Shown piece by piece: positions 29,242 through 39,153 of a stretch of DNA of 64,000 nucleotides (the stretch's first letter is position 1; each line of letters begins with the position of its first letter). The position numbers and the translations under genes are program-made. This stretch comes from Elioraea thermophila (ex Habib et al. 2022). Its GTDB lineage: Bacteria; Pseudomonadota; Alphaproteobacteria; Acetobacterales; Acetobacteraceae. The notes beneath the pieces are model-generated. The model saw nothing but the letters and a program-made list of their open reading frames with translations. It was not told where the DNA came from and did no database searches. The stretch lies in NCBI RefSeq assembly GCF_003336755.1, contig NZ_QMDI01000002.1, forward strand, positions 124,001 to 188,000, read 5' to 3'.

Positions 29242-30789
29242 TCAGCCCCCCTGCCCCACCGTCTCCTCCACCTTGCGGAACAGCGGCTCTGGCTGGGGCA
29301 GGGGCCGTCCGCCGGGCAGCGGGTGGGCGAGGGCGGCGAAGTCGCGCGCCTCCGTGCCGACGCCGAGCTGATCGAGCAGTCGGCCCATCGTGTCGGGCAT
29401 CACCGGCTGCAGCAGGATGGCAAGGCGGCGCAGGGTCTCGGCCAGCACCCACAGCACCGTGCCCATCCGCACCGGGTCCTCCTTGCGCAGCGCCCAGGGC
29501 TTTTCACGATCGATGTAGGCGTTGGCGTCGCGGATCACCTGCCAGGCCCCCTCGAGGGCGGCGTGGAAGGCGAAACGCTCGATCTCGATCCGCATCGCCG
29601 GCAACAGCCCCGCCGCAGCGTCGAGCAAGGCGCGGTCATCCTCACTCAGCACATCGGGGCTCGGCAGCACGCCACCGGTGTTGCGCGCGACGAAGCCGAG
29701 CGTGCGCTGGGCGAGGTTGCCGAACTCATTGGCAAGATCGACGTTGAGGCGCTTGAGCAGGCCGCGGCGGGTGAAGTCGCCGTCCTGGCCGAAGGGGATC
29801 TCGCGCAACAGGAAGAAGCGGAACGGATCGAGCCCGACGCGCGCGATCTCCTCGCGCGGATCGACCACGTTGCCGAGCGATTTCGACATCTTCTGCCCCT
29901 CGACCGTCCACCAGCCGTGGGCAAAGACGCGCTTCGGCGGCGGAAGTCCGGCCGACATCAGGAAGGCCGGCCAGTAGACGGCGTGGAAGCGCAGGATGTC
30001 CTTGCCGACCACATGTACGTCCGCCGGCCAGAAGCGCCAGCGCGGATGCGTCTCGTCCGGGAAGCCAGCGGCGGTGAGATAATTCGTCAGCGCATCGAGC
30101 CAGACGTACATCACGTGGCCGGGGGAATCCGGCACCGGCACCCCCCATGCGAAGGACGTGCGGCTGACGGAGAGGTCCTCGAGGCCCGCGCGGACGAAGG
30201 AGATCACTTCGTTGCGTCGCGAGGTGGGCTGGATGAAGTCCGGGTTGCGCTCGTAGAGCTCGAGCAGCCGCTCTTGCCAGGCGGAAAGGCGGAAGAACCA
30301 GGACGGTTCCTTCACCCACTCCACCGGAGCGCCCGTGGGGCCTCGGCGCACGCCATCCTCGCCCAGCGTCGTTTCGCTCTCGCGATAGAAGGCCTCGTCG
30401 CGCACCGCGTACCACCCACCGTACTCGCCCAAGTAGAGGTCACCCGCGGCGTGGATGCGACGCCACAGCTCCTCGCAGGCGCGGTAGTGGCGCGGTTCCG
30501 TGGTGCGGATGAAGTCGTCATTGGCGATGTTCATCGACCGCGCGAGTTCGCGGAAGGTCTGCGAGACGCGATCGGTGAAGGCCTGCGGGCTCTCGCCCGA
30601 GGCTTCGGCCGCCTTCGCCACCTTCTGCCCGTGCTCGTCGGTGCCGGTGAGGAAGAACACCTCCGCGCCATCGAGCCGCCAGAACCTCGCCCACACGTCG
30701 CAGGCGATGGTGGTGTAGGCGTGCCCGATGTGCGGCACATCGTTCACGTAATAGATCGGCGTTGTGATGTAGCGGGTTGGCCTAGGCAT
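29242..30789 (-). CDS. metG: methionyl-tRNA synthetase
   Basis: Charges tRNA-Met. It is a class I synthetase with the HIGH motif in NDVPHIGHAYTTI (about residue 18) and KMSKS in GQKMSKSLGNVVDP (about 300). 515 residues, without the C-terminal tRNA-binding extension. The start ATG 30789 (MPRPTRYITTPIYYVN) overlaps the holB stop by eight bases. An in-frame ATG 19 codons upstream would lie inside holB and is not favoured. Confidence 0.96.
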   Translation of the reverse strand: MPRPTRYITTPIYYVNDVPHIGHAYTTIACDVWARFWRLDGAEVFFLTGTDEHGQKVAKAAEASGESPQAFTDRVSQTFRELARSMNIANDDFIRTTEPRHYRACEELWRRIHAAGDLYLGEYGGWYAVRDEAFYRESETTLGEDGVRRGPTGAPVEWVKEPSWFFRLSAWQERLLELYERNPDFIQPTSRRNEVISFVRAGLEDLSVSRTSFAWGVPVPDSPGHVMYVWLDALTNYLTAAGFPDETHPRWRFWPADVHVVGKDILRFHAVYWPAFLMSAGLPPPKRVFAHGWWTVEGQKMSKSLGNVVDPREEIARVGLDPFRFFLLREIPFGQDGDFTRRGLLKRLNVDLANEFGNLAQRTLGFVARNTGGVLPSPDVLSEDDRALLDAAAGLLPAMRIEIERFAFHAALEGAWQVIRDANAYIDREKPWALRKEDPVRMGTVLWVLAETLRRLAILLQPVMPDTMGRLLDQLGVGTEARDFAALAHPLPGGRPLPQPEPLFRKVEETVGQGG

Positions 30790-31846
30790 CGGCGCGCGGA
30801 CGGATGAGGTCGAGGGGGACGGGAACACCGCGGGACATCGCGCCAAGCGCAGTCAGAACGGCCTGCTTGCGATCCAGGGCGAGACCGGCCGTCAGGCGCG
30901 ACACTTCGCCCAGGTTCTCCCACAGCCGGGCACAGGCTTCAAGCGAAGGCCCCTCCCCGTGCCCCCCTTCGCGAACGAGACGGCGCGCCCGCGACACCAG
31001 GCCGGCCCGCACGAGGTCGAAGAACAACGCAAGCGAGTCCTCCGCACCGGGCCGCGCGAAGGTCTCGGCCAAGGCGTGCGCCCGCGGCGTGTCAAGAGCG
31101 GCGAGCGCGGCGATCGGATCCGCCGCCGCCGGGAGCCAGCCTGCAACCTCATCGTCGAGCAGGGCAAGCGCTCGGCCGACCGATCCACCGCCAAGCGCGG
31201 CCGCGCGGGCGCGCGCCGCAACATCCGCATCGGGGCGAAGGGCAGCGAGCAGCGCCGCGACGTCGGCCTCGGCAAGCGGGGCCAGGGCCAAGCGACGACA
31301 GCGGCTGCGGATGGTCGGCAGCAGCCGCCCCGGAGCGTGGGAGACGAGCAGCAGAAGCGTGCGCGGAGGGGGTTCCTCGAGAAGCTTGAGCAGGGCGTTC
31401 GCCGCCTCGCGCCCCATCGCCTCGGCGGGATCGATGATGCCGACGCGCCAGGCACTCTCCGCCGGCGTCTTGCGCAGGGCGGCGGCGGCCGCGCGCACCT
31501 CATCCACCCCGATGCGCTCGCGGATCGCGCCGATCGGCGTGGTGGCGTAGCCCTCGAGCACGATGAGATCGGGGTGCGACCCGGCGGCCACCTTGCGCGC
31601 CACCGGATGCGTCGGGGGCGCGGCGAGCCCCTCGGTTCCGCAGCCGCCTGTCAGCACGAAGCGCGCCACGCGGTAGGCGAAGGTCGCCTTGCCGATGCCC
31701 GGCGGCCCGGTGAGCAGCCAGGCGTGATGGATGCGGCCGCCGCGCCACGCCTGCAGGAATGCCGCCTCGGCAGCCCCCTGCCCCACAAGGCGGCTCGCCC
31801 GCCGCGGCTCGAGCGAGGGCTCGTCGGCCATGCTCCTCGCCGTCAT
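30782..31846 (-). CDS. holB: DNA polymerase III delta-prime subunit
   Basis: A subunit of the clamp loader that opens the sliding clamp. The AAA+ Walker A-like loop is LTGPPGIGKATFAYRVA and the SRC motif is TIRSRCRRLAL. At 354 residues it is normal for alphaproteobacterial HolB. The start ATG 31846 overlaps the tmk stop (ATGA), which favours it over ATG 31831. The zinc-binding cysteine cluster of the gamma subunit is not evident. Confidence 0.92.
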   Translation of the reverse strand: MTARSMADEPSLEPRRASRLVGQGAAEAAFLQAWRGGRIHHAWLLTGPPGIGKATFAYRVARFVLTGGCGTEGLAAPPTHPVARKVAAGSHPDLIVLEGYATTPIGAIRERIGVDEVRAAAAALRKTPAESAWRVGIIDPAEAMGREAANALLKLLEEPPPRTLLLLVSHAPGRLLPTIRSRCRRLALAPLAEADVAALLAALRPDADVAARARAAALGGGSVGRALALLDDEVAGWLPAAADPIAALAALDTPRAHALAETFARPGAEDSLALFFDLVRAGLVSRARRLVREGGHGEGPSLEACARLWENLGEVSRLTAGLALDRKQAVLTALGAMSRGVPVPLDLIRPRADA

Positions 31847-32496
31847 TCAGCACTTGCCGCGAGCGGAAGACCGAGCCGGCGGGCGATGAGACGCAACACG
31901 GCCTCGCGGACCTCGTCCGCCGGCCGGGTGGCATCCACCACCGCGCAGCGTTCCGGTTCCGCCGCCGCGATGGCGAGAAAGCCTTGGCGAACCCGCTCAT
32001 GAAAGGCGCGCTCGTCGGCCTCGTAGCGATCGGGCGTGCGGTGGCGCGCGGCGCGCGCAAGCCCGACCTCAACGGGCACGTCGAGCACGACGGTCAGGTC
32101 AGGACGGAAATCGCCGAGCACGGCACGGTGGATCGCCGCGATCGCCTCGCCCGCCACGCCGAGCCCATATCCCTGGTAGACCATCGTACTGTCAGCAAAA
32201 CGATCGCTCAGCACCACCGCGCCGCGTGCAAGGGCCGGACGGATGACGTGTGTGACGTGCTGAGCCCTGGCGGCGTAGTGAAGCAAGGCCTCGCTGATGG
32301 GCTCCCACGCCCCCGGTGCGGCCTCGAGCAGGATGCGGCGCAGTGCCTCTCCCTCGGGCGTGCCGCCGGGTTCGCGCGTGGCGACCACCTCCTTTCCCGT
32401 CCCGTCCAGCGCGGAAGCGATCGCGCGCAGCAGCGTTGACTTGCCGGCCCCCTCCCCGCCCTCCAACGTGACGAACAGGCCCCGCCCCGCCACCAC
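31843..32496 (-). CDS. tmk: thymidylate kinase
   Basis: Phosphorylates dTMP to dTDP. The P-loop is [15 protein letters not shown], the DRX motif is LSDRFADSTMVYQG, and REPGGTPEGEALR binds substrate. 217 residues. The start at 32496 (MVAGRGLFVTLEGG) lies 11 bases after the stop of the carboxypeptidase gene. It is coupled to holB by a four-base overlap. Confidence 0.95.
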   Translation of the reverse strand: MVAGRGLFVTLEGGEGAGKSTLLRAIASALDGTGKEVVATREPGGTPEGEALRRILLEAAPGAWEPISEALLHYAARAQHVTHVIRPALARGAVVLSDRFADSTMVYQGYGLGVAGEAIAAIHRAVLGDFRPDLTVVLDVPVEVGLARAARHRTPDRYEADERAFHERVRQGFLAIAAAEPERCAVVDATRPADEVREAVLRLIARRLGLPLAASAE

Positions 32497-32507
32497 CGCT
32501 GCGGCCG

Positions 32508-33752
32508 TTACGAACCAAATGCGAGGGTGCGCAGACCCTCTAAGATGCGTGGCACGAAGCCGAGCTGCGGCACGTCCTCACCGGCCACCAACGGCAGGGT
32601 CGTCGCCGGCACGCCCTCCCCTGACACCTCGAGGCTCGCCAGCACCGCGCCCCGCTGCACGGGCGCGGAAACCGGCGCGGTATAGCGCACGGCGACGCGG
32701 GCGGTGCGGCGCCACCCGCGCGGCATGGTGAACACGACATCCTTCGGCGAGACGAGCGCCACCTCCCTCTTCACGCCGAGATGGACGGGCGCGACCTCCA
32801 CGGTCTCGCCGGCGGCAAACAGGCGAACGTTCTCGAACTCGCTGAAGGCCCAGCGCATCAGCCGCTCGCTCTCCTCGGCGCGGGCACGCATCGAGGGCAG
32901 GCCGTTGACGACGAGGATGACGCGACGCCCGCCCTGCACCGCCGAGGCGGTGAGGCCGAAGCCGCTCTCCTCGGTGTGGCCGGTCTTCAGCCCATCCGCG
33001 CCGATGTTGCGGTAAAGGAGCGGGTTGCGGTTCTCCTGGGTGATGTTGGCATAACGGAACGAACGCTCGCTGTAGTAGCGGTAGTAGTCGGGAAAATCGA
33101 GGATGATGCGTTTCGCGAGCAGGGCAAGGTCGCGACACGTCATGCGGTGGTCGGGGTGCGGCCAGCCGGTCGAGTTGCGGAAGGTCGAGCGGGTGAGCCC
33201 GATCGCCCGCGCCCGCTCGTTGAGAAGCTCGGCGAACTGTTCCTCGGAACCGCTGATCGCCTCGGCCAGCACGATGCAGGCGTCGTTGCCGGACTGCACG
33301 ATCACGCCGCGCAGCAGGTTCTCCACCGTCACCGTCGAACCAACCTCGACGAACATCTTGGAGCCGCCCATGCGCCAAGCCCGTTCGCTGACGGGGAGTT
33401 CCTGATCGAGGCGCAGCCGACCCGCGCGCAGGCGTTCGAACACGACGTAGGCCGTCATCAGCTTGCTCATCGAGGCGGGCGGCATCGGCACATCCGCCTC
33501 CTTTTCGAGCAGGACGGCGTCGGTCTCGAAATCGACGATCAAGGCATGTCGGGCGAGCGTGTCGACGGGGCCGAGCGGCGTGGTCGCGGGCGTGCCCTGG
33601 GGCTGCGGGCGTGCCTGTTGCGGCTGGGCAGGACGCGACGGCTGCGCTGGCGGGCGCTGCGCCGGCCTCTGCTGTTGCGCCTGCGCCGAGGTCGCCGCGA
33701 AGACGAGCCCCGAGGTTGCGGAAGCCAGAACAAGACGGCGGGTCAGGTACAT
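32508..33752 (-). CDS. D-alanyl-D-alanine carboxypeptidase (low-molecular-weight PBP)
   Basis: A periplasmic serine peptidase that trims peptidoglycan stem peptides. A signal peptide (residues 1-25, ending SAQA) is followed by a Gln/Pro-rich linker (about 26-58). The active-site motifs are SMSK (Ser94, Lys97), SGN (154-156) and KTG (256-258). A C-terminal PBP5-type beta domain ends at residue 414. Start ATG 33752 with GGGGG upstream; a GTG at 33767 is less likely. It belongs to the DacA/DacC family. The linker is unusual (see findings). Confidence 0.93.
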   Translation of the reverse strand: MYLTRRLVLASATSGLVFAATSAQAQQQRPAQRPPAQPSRPAQPQQARPQPQGTPATTPLGPVDTLARHALIVDFETDAVLLEKEADVPMPPASMSKLMTAYVVFERLRAGRLRLDQELPVSERAWRMGGSKMFVEVGSTVTVENLLRGVIVQSGNDACIVLAEAISGSEEQFAELLNERARAIGLTRSTFRNSTGWPHPDHRMTCRDLALLAKRIILDFPDYYRYYSERSFRYANITQENRNPLLYRNIGADGLKTGHTEESGFGLTASAVQGGRRVILVVNGLPSMRARAEESERLMRWAFSEFENVRLFAAGETVEVAPVHLGVKREVALVSPKDVVFTMPRGWRRTARVAVRYTAPVSAPVQRGAVLASLEVSGEGVPATTLPLVAGEDVPQLGFVPRILEGLRTLAFGS

Positions 33753-33770
33753 CGGAAACCCCCGCACCGG

Positions 33771-34751
33771 TCACGAGGCGATCAGGTCGGACAACAGGCC
33801 GACCGCCAGCACGTAGTAGGTCGAATTGTTGTAACGGCGGATCGCCTGTGCGTTGGCGAACAGCGCGAAGGCCTCGCCGTCCACGCCGTCCGGCGCAGCG
33901 ATCGCCGCTTGCACGGCGGCGGGTGAGAGAGCCGAGCCGTCGTGCCGCCGCACGCCGAGCGCGCTCCACGCCGACAGCGGCCGCATGCTGCGCCCATCGG
34001 CAAGCCCGACGTCGAAGCCCGCCGGCAGCCGCACGGCGAACCCCCAGCCTTCGCCCGGCCGCCACTGCGCACGGGCGAGATAATTGCCGATCGAGGCCAG
34101 GGTGTCGGCACGGCTCTGCCAGATGTCACGTCGCCCATCGCCGTCGAAATCCACCGCGTAGGCCAGGAAGGAGGACGGCATGAATTGCGGTTGGCCCATC
34201 GCGCCCGCCCAAGAGCCGGTCATCTGCGCGAGCCCGATGTGCCCCTGATCGAGGATGCGCAGCGCATTGAGAAGCTCGCCCCGAAAGAAGGTCGCCCGCC
34301 GCCCGTCATAAGCGAGCGTGGCGAGGGACTGGACGACCGGAAAACTGCCGAGTATCGCGCCGTAGTTTGATTCGATGCCCCAGATCGCGGTCATCACCGT
34401 TCCCGCTACGCCGAAGCGGGCTTCCACGGCGCGCACCAGTTCCCGATTGTCGGCAAGCGCCCGGCGCCCCTGGCCGATGCGGGGCTCCGCGACCACGCGC
34501 GCGCGGTATTCGGCCCAAGTCAGCGTGCGTTCTGGCTGACGACGATCGAGCTCGAGCACGCGCGGGTTGGGGCGCAGCGCACCGAGGGCCGTGCGGATGG
34601 TTTCCGCACTGATGCCCTTGGTGCGAGCCTCGGCGCGAAGCCCGGCGAGCCACGCGTCGAACGGTTCGGCGGCGGCGAACGCATCGCCGGATGCCAGCAT
34701 GCCGCCGGCGGCCAGCAGTGCGACTCGGCGCGAGACTCGCGTGCGCTCCAT
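33771..34751 (-). CDS. lytic murein transglycosylase, MltB family
   Basis: Cleaves glycan strands of peptidoglycan with 1,6-anhydro product formation. An N-terminal signal (RRVALLAAGGMLASGDAFA) lacks a lipobox Cys, so the protein is probably soluble in the periplasm. The catalytic Glu is in AIWGIESNYGAILG, and MTGSWAGAMGQPQFMPSSFL and DFDGDGRRDIW are family motifs. 326 residues from ATG 34751. It lies between dnaE and the D,D-carboxypeptidase. The usual rlpA neighbour in related gene orders is absent. Confidence 0.93.
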   Translation of the reverse strand: MERTRVSRRVALLAAGGMLASGDAFAAAEPFDAWLAGLRAEARTKGISAETIRTALGALRPNPRVLELDRRQPERTLTWAEYRARVVAEPRIGQGRRALADNRELVRAVEARFGVAGTVMTAIWGIESNYGAILGSFPVVQSLATLAYDGRRATFFRGELLNALRILDQGHIGLAQMTGSWAGAMGQPQFMPSSFLAYAVDFDGDGRRDIWQSRADTLASIGNYLARAQWRPGEGWGFAVRLPAGFDVGLADGRSMRPLSAWSALGVRRHDGSALSPAAVQAAIAAPDGVDGEAFALFANAQAIRRYNNSTYYVLAVGLLSDLIAS

Positions 34752-34830
34752 GGCGGTTGGTTTGCCACCCAAGACCCGGCGAGACAACAAACGCGCGCGG
34801 GGCCGCACGATGCCGTCCCCGCCGCGGCGC

Positions 34831-37800
34831 TCACACCTCCTCGACCGCGACCACGCCGGGCACGGTTTCCAGGGCGGAGATGAGGCCGGGCGAGACCGCC
34901 CAGCCGCGGCCGATGTCGAACTCGACCTCCTCGCCGGAAGCGAAGACGGCGGTGAGCAGGACCCGGCCGCGGCCCGGACCGGCCGTGTCGAGCACGGCCC
35001 GCAGGCGATCGAGGGCGAGGCTCTCGCTCACGCGGGCGCGCACGCCCATGGCGGCCGAGGCCACGACCTGATCGAGCCGCTCGACGTCGACCGCGGTCAG
35101 CCGCACCGCTTCGCCCTCGGCTCGAGCGTCCGCCGTGACGACCAGCCGCTCGCCGGCGACGAGCAGGTCGCGCACCCGGCTCAGCACCTCGCTGAACAGC
35201 GTGACCTCGAAACTGCCCGCGGTGTCGGACAGGCGCAACCAACACATCTTCGACCCCGTTCGGGTCGTGCGTTGCTTCGCCGCCACCACGCTGCCCGCGA
35301 GCTTCAGCCGCTCCGCCCCGGCAGCGACCCTGGCCACGATCTCGTTCGACCGCGTCACCCTCAGCCGCCGCAGCGCGCCGGCATAGGCATCGAGCGGGTG
35401 GCGGGTGAGGTGGAAGCCGACCGCCTCCGCCTCATGGGCAAGCCGCTCCATCAGCGGCCAATCGGGCACGTCGGGCAGCCGCAGCCCCCCGTCCGCCGCC
35501 GAGCCGAAGAGCCCGATCTGGTTCGCCGCCCGCTCCTCGGCGGCGGCCTGAGCGCGGGCGACGATCGCCTCCGCCCCCTCGACGATGCGACGGCGGTTCG
35601 CCTCCAGCCGATCGAACGCCCCGGCACGGGCGAGCGCCTCGATCTGCATTCGGTTCAGCGCGTGCGGATCGATGCGGCTTGCGAAATCGGCGAGCGACCG
35701 GAACGGCCCCGCGCGGTCGCGCTCCGCAACCACCGCGTCCATCGCTGCACGCCCCACCCGCTTGATGGCGGCAAGGGCGTAGCGGATGGCGAGTTTCCCC
35801 TCGCCAGTCCGTTCGATGCGGAAGTCCGCTGCCGAGGCATTGATGTCGGGCGGCAGCACCTCGATCCCCATCCGCTCCGCCTCGCCCTTGAGCGCGGCGA
35901 GCTTGTCGGTGTTGGCGATGGCGAGCGACATCGAGGCGGCCAGGAACGCCACCGGATGGTTGGCCTTGATGTAGGCCGTCTGGTAGGCGACGAGGGCATA
36001 GGCCGCAGCGTGGCTCTTGTTGAAGCCGTAGTCGGCGAAGCGCTCCATCAGATCGAAGATCTCGGCCGCCTTGCCGGCATCGAGCCCGCGTGCCACCGCT
36101 CCCTCGACGAAGACCTTGCGCTGCGCCTCCATCTCGGCGCGGATCTTCTTGCCCATGGCGCGGCGAAGGAGATCGGCGCCGCCGAGCGAGTAGCCGGCGA
36201 GGCGCTGCGCGATCTGCATCACCTGCTCCTGGTAGACCATGATGCCGAAGGTCTCTTCCAGGATGTCGCGGATGGCGGGGTGCGGCGGCTCCCACGCCTC
36301 GCCGTGCTTGCGCGCGCAGTAGGCCGGAATGTTCGCCATCGGGCCGGGGCGGTAGAGTGCCACCGCCGCGATCAGGTCCTCGAAGCGGTCGGGCTTCATC
36401 TGCCTCAGCACGTCGCGCATGCCCTGGCTTTCGAACTGGAACACGCCCGCCGTGTCGCCGCGCTGGAGCATGGCGAAGGTCGCCTCGTCGTCGAGGGGGA
36501 TGGCGGCAAGATCGATGTCGATCCCCTGCTCACGCAACAGGTCGCAGGCGCGCTGCAGCACGGTGAGCGTGGCTAGACCAAGGAAGTCGAACTTCACCAG
36601 GCCAGCCTGTTCGACATGCTTCATCGAATACTGCGTGACCAGCATGCCGGAGCGCGGATCGCGCGTGAGCGGAACGAGCTCGATCAGCGGCCGATCACCG
36701 ATCACCACGCCGGCGGCATGGGTCGAGGCGTGGCGGTACAACCCTTCCAGACGGAGCGCGACCTCGAGCAGACGGGCGACCTGCTCGTCCTCATCCCGCA
36801 TGCGTCGCAGTTGCGCATCCGCCTCGATCGCCTGTGCGAGCGTGACCGGCTTGGCCGGGTTGTTGGGGATGAGCTCGGCGATCTTGTTGACGAGGCCGTA
36901 GGGCAGGCCGAGCACGCGCCCGACGTCGCGCACGACGGCGCGCGCCTGCAGCTTGCCGAAGGTGATGATCTGGGCGACGCGATCGGCTCCGTACTCCTCG
37001 CGCACGTAGGCGATCACCTCGTCGCGACGGTCCTGGCAGAAGTCGATGTCGAAATCAGGCATCGACACGCGCTCGGGGTTGAGGAAGCGTTCGAAGAGAA
37101 GCCCCCAGCGCAGGGGATCGAGGTCGGTGATGGTGAGCGCCCAGGCAACGACCGAACCCGCACCCGACCCGCGGCCCGGGCCGACGGGGATCCCCTTGCT
37201 CTTCGCCCACTGCACGAAGTCGGCGACGATCAGGAAGTAACCGGAGAAGCCCATCCGCTCGATGACGCCGAGCTCGTAATCGAGGCGTTCGTGGTAGGGC
37301 CGGGCCGCATCACCGGTGACGCGAGCCTCGGCGAGGCGACGCGCGAGGCCGCGCTGCGCGAGCTCACGCAAAGCGTCGGGTTCGCTCACGCCTTGCGGGA
37401 CCTTCGGGCAGACGGGCAAGAGCGGCTTGCGGGTGGTCGCCATCACGGCGCAGCGCTGGGCAATGGCGACCGTGTTGTCGCAGGCTTCCGCCAAGTCGGC
37501 GAAGGCGGCCCGCATCGCCGCCTCCGGCTTGAACCACTGTTCGGGGCTGACCCTACGGCGATCCTCCTCCGCGGCGAGCCGTTTCTCGGCAATGCAGATC
37601 AGCACGTCGTGCGCCTCGTGCTGATCGGGGTCGAGGAAGTAGCAGGCATTCGTCGCGACGAGCGGAAGGCCGAGCGAATCGGCGAGCGAAACCTGCGCCG
37701 CCTCGAGGTCCTGTTCTCCTGGCAGCCCTAGGCGGTGCAGTTCGACCGCGACACGATCGCCGAAGGCGTCGGCCATGCGCTCGAGCCAGCGGCGCCCCAC

Positions 37801-38250
37801 CTCGGTCTGGCCATCGCGCAGGAAGGCGGCGAGCGGCCCCTCCCCGCCCCCGGTCAACAGGAGAAGGCCCCCCGCGTGCGCGACCAAGGTCTCCTCGCTG
37901 ACTCCCGCGAGCTGCCCCGGTTCCGGCGAGAGATGAGCGAGCGACGCCAGCCGCACGAGGTTCGACCAGCCCTCCGGCGTCGCCGCAAGAAGAACCACGG
38001 ACGGCGACCGCACCCCGGCCTCGCGACCCCGATGCGCCTCGAGTACGCTGAGCTCCAGCCCCATGATCGGCTGCACGCCGCGCTTCACGCAGGCCTGGGC
38101 AAACTCGAGGGAGCCGAACAGGTTGTTGCTGTCGGTCAGCGCGACCGCCGGCATGCCGAACTCGGCCGCGCGCGCCGCAAGTGCGTCGATCCTGATCGCG
38201 CCTTCGGAGAGCGAATAGGCGGAGTGGACGCGAAGGTGAACGAACGCCAT
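34831..38250 (-). CDS. dnaE: DNA polymerase III alpha subunit
   Basis: The replicative polymerase, 1139 residues. A PHP domain is at the N terminus (FVHLRVHSAYSLSEGA), and the palm holds GPGRGSGAGSVVAWAL and the catalytic Asp residues of MPDFDIDFCQDRRDEV. Fingers (YGFNKSHAAAYALVAYQTAY), a helix-hairpin-helix region and an OB fold near the C terminus follow. DnaE1 type. It starts at ATG 38250, overlapping the stop of the MaoC-like gene by one base. Confidence 0.97.
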   Translation of the reverse strand: MAFVHLRVHSAYSLSEGAIRIDALAARAAEFGMPAVALTDSNNLFGSLEFAQACVKRGVQPIMGLELSVLEAHRGREAGVRSPSVVLLAATPEGWSNLVRLASLAHLSPEPGQLAGVSEETLVAHAGGLLLLTGGGEGPLAAFLRDGQTEVGRRWLERMADAFGDRVAVELHRLGLPGEQDLEAAQVSLADSLGLPLVATNACYFLDPDQHEAHDVLICIAEKRLAAEEDRRRVSPEQWFKPEAAMRAAFADLAEACDNTVAIAQRCAVMATTRKPLLPVCPKVPQGVSEPDALRELAQRGLARRLAEARVTGDAARPYHERLDYELGVIERMGFSGYFLIVADFVQWAKSKGIPVGPGRGSGAGSVVAWALTITDLDPLRWGLLFERFLNPERVSMPDFDIDFCQDRRDEVIAYVREEYGADRVAQIITFGKLQARAVVRDVGRVLGLPYGLVNKIAELIPNNPAKPVTLAQAIEADAQLRRMRDEDEQVARLLEVALRLEGLYRHASTHAAGVVIGDRPLIELVPLTRDPRSGMLVTQYSMKHVEQAGLVKFDFLGLATLTVLQRACDLLREQGIDIDLAAIPLDDEATFAMLQRGDTAGVFQFESQGMRDVLRQMKPDRFEDLIAAVALYRPGPMANIPAYCARKHGEAWEPPHPAIRDILEETFGIMVYQEQVMQIAQRLAGYSLGGADLLRRAMGKKIRAEMEAQRKVFVEGAVARGLDAGKAAEIFDLMERFADYGFNKSHAAAYALVAYQTAYIKANHPVAFLAASMSLAIANTDKLAALKGEAERMGIEVLPPDINASAADFRIERTGEGKLAIRYALAAIKRVGRAAMDAVVAERDRAGPFRSLADFASRIDPHALNRMQIEALARAGAFDRLEANRRRIVEGAEAIVARAQAAAEERAANQIGLFGSAADGGLRLPDVPDWPLMERLAHEAEAVGFHLTRHPLDAYAGALRRLRVTRSNEIVARVAAGAERLKLAGSVVAAKQRTTRTGSKMCWLRLSDTAGSFEVTLFSEVLSRVRDLLVAGERLVVTADARAEGEAVRLTAVDVERLDQVVASAAMGVRARVSESLALDRLRAVLDTAGPGRGRVLLTAVFASGEEVEFDIGRGWAVSPGLISALETVPGVVAVEEV

Positions 38251-38720
38251 CAGCCGTTCGGCGGCGGAGCTGCATCGCGACAGCGCACGAACCCGACCGC
38301 GGTCCAGGAGCAGACCTGTTCGTTACGCTGATTGAAGAGGTCGAGACGCGTGCGGACGATGCCGAGCTCGGGGCGCGAGCGCGACCGTCGCGTCTCGACC
38401 ACCGTGGCGCGGGCGCGCAGGCGGTCGCCCGGGCGCACGGGCGCGGGCCACTTCAGCTCATCCAGCCCTGGCGAGCCGACGCCATGCCGGCTCAAGGCAT
38501 GGTCGCACCAAAGTCGCATCGCGATCGATGCCGTGTGCCAGCCGGAGGCGATCAGCCCGCCGAACGGCGACGCCCTCCCTCCTTCCTCGCTGAGATGGAA
38601 GGGCTGCGGGTCGAACTCCCGCGCGAAGGCGATGATTTCCTCCGCCGTGACCAGACGGTCGCCGAACTCGTGCACCTCTCCTTCGTGATGGTCCTCGAAC
38701 CAGCGTTCGCGGGGGTCCAT
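38250..38720 (-). CDS. MaoC-like (hot-dog fold) dehydratase
   Basis: A 156-residue hot-dog protein of the MaoC type. The hydratase 2 motif region is REFDPQPFHLSEEGGRASPFGGLIASGWHT, which provides the Asp and His pair seen in (R)-specific enoyl-CoA hydratases. The substrate is probably an acyl-CoA but cannot be fixed. The stop overlaps the dnaE start by one base. It is an unusual partner for dnaE and suggests read-through transcription rather than shared function. Confidence 0.88.
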   Translation of the reverse strand: MDPRERWFEDHHEGEVHEFGDRLVTAEEIIAFAREFDPQPFHLSEEGGRASPFGGLIASGWHTASIAMRLWCDHALSRHGVGSPGLDELKWPAPVRPGDRLRARATVVETRRSRSRPELGIVRTRLDLFNQRNEQVCSWTAVGFVRCRDAAPPPNG

Positions 38721-38734
38721 CCCCGGTCTCCCGC

Positions 38735-39127
38735 TCAGGACGGCTTACGCTCGATCAGTTCTATCTTGTAACCGTCTGGGTCCTCGATGAAGGCGATCAC
38801 CGTGGTGCCGAATTTCACCGGGCCGGGTTCGCGCGTGATCTTCACACCCGCCGCGCGCAGCCGTTCGACGGTGGCATGAATGTCCGGCACGCCGATGGCG
38901 AGATGGCCGAAGGCGTTACCGAGCTCGTAACGGTCGACGCCGTAGTTGTAGGTGAGCTCGATCGCCGGCTCTCCCTCATCGTAGCCGACGAACACGAGGG
39001 TGTACTTGCCTTCCGGCACGTCGCGCCGCCTGAGCTCCTTCATCCCCAGGAGCCTCGTGTAGAAGTCGACGCTGCGGTCGAGATCGCCGACCCGGATCAT
39101 GGTGTGCAGGAAACGGCCTTCGCTCAT
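38735..39127 (-). CDS. gloA: lactoylglutathione lyase (glyoxalase I)
   Basis: Converts the methylglyoxal-glutathione hemithioacetal to S-lactoylglutathione. Metal ligands are visible as His in [12 protein letters not shown], Glu in AIELTYNYG, His in FGHLAIGV and Glu in YKIELIERK. 130 residues from ATG 39127, a typical Ni-dependent GlxI length. It is 14 bases upstream of the MaoC-like gene and is inserted between lpxI and dnaE. Confidence 0.93.
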   Translation of the reverse strand: MSEGRFLHTMIRVGDLDRSVDFYTRLLGMKELRRRDVPEGKYTLVFVGYDEGEPAIELTYNYGVDRYELGNAFGHLAIGVPDIHATVERLRAAGVKITREPGPVKFGTTVIAFIEDPDGYKIELIERKPS

Positions 39128-39153
39128 CGCTCTCTCCCCGCCTTCTCGCCTCA

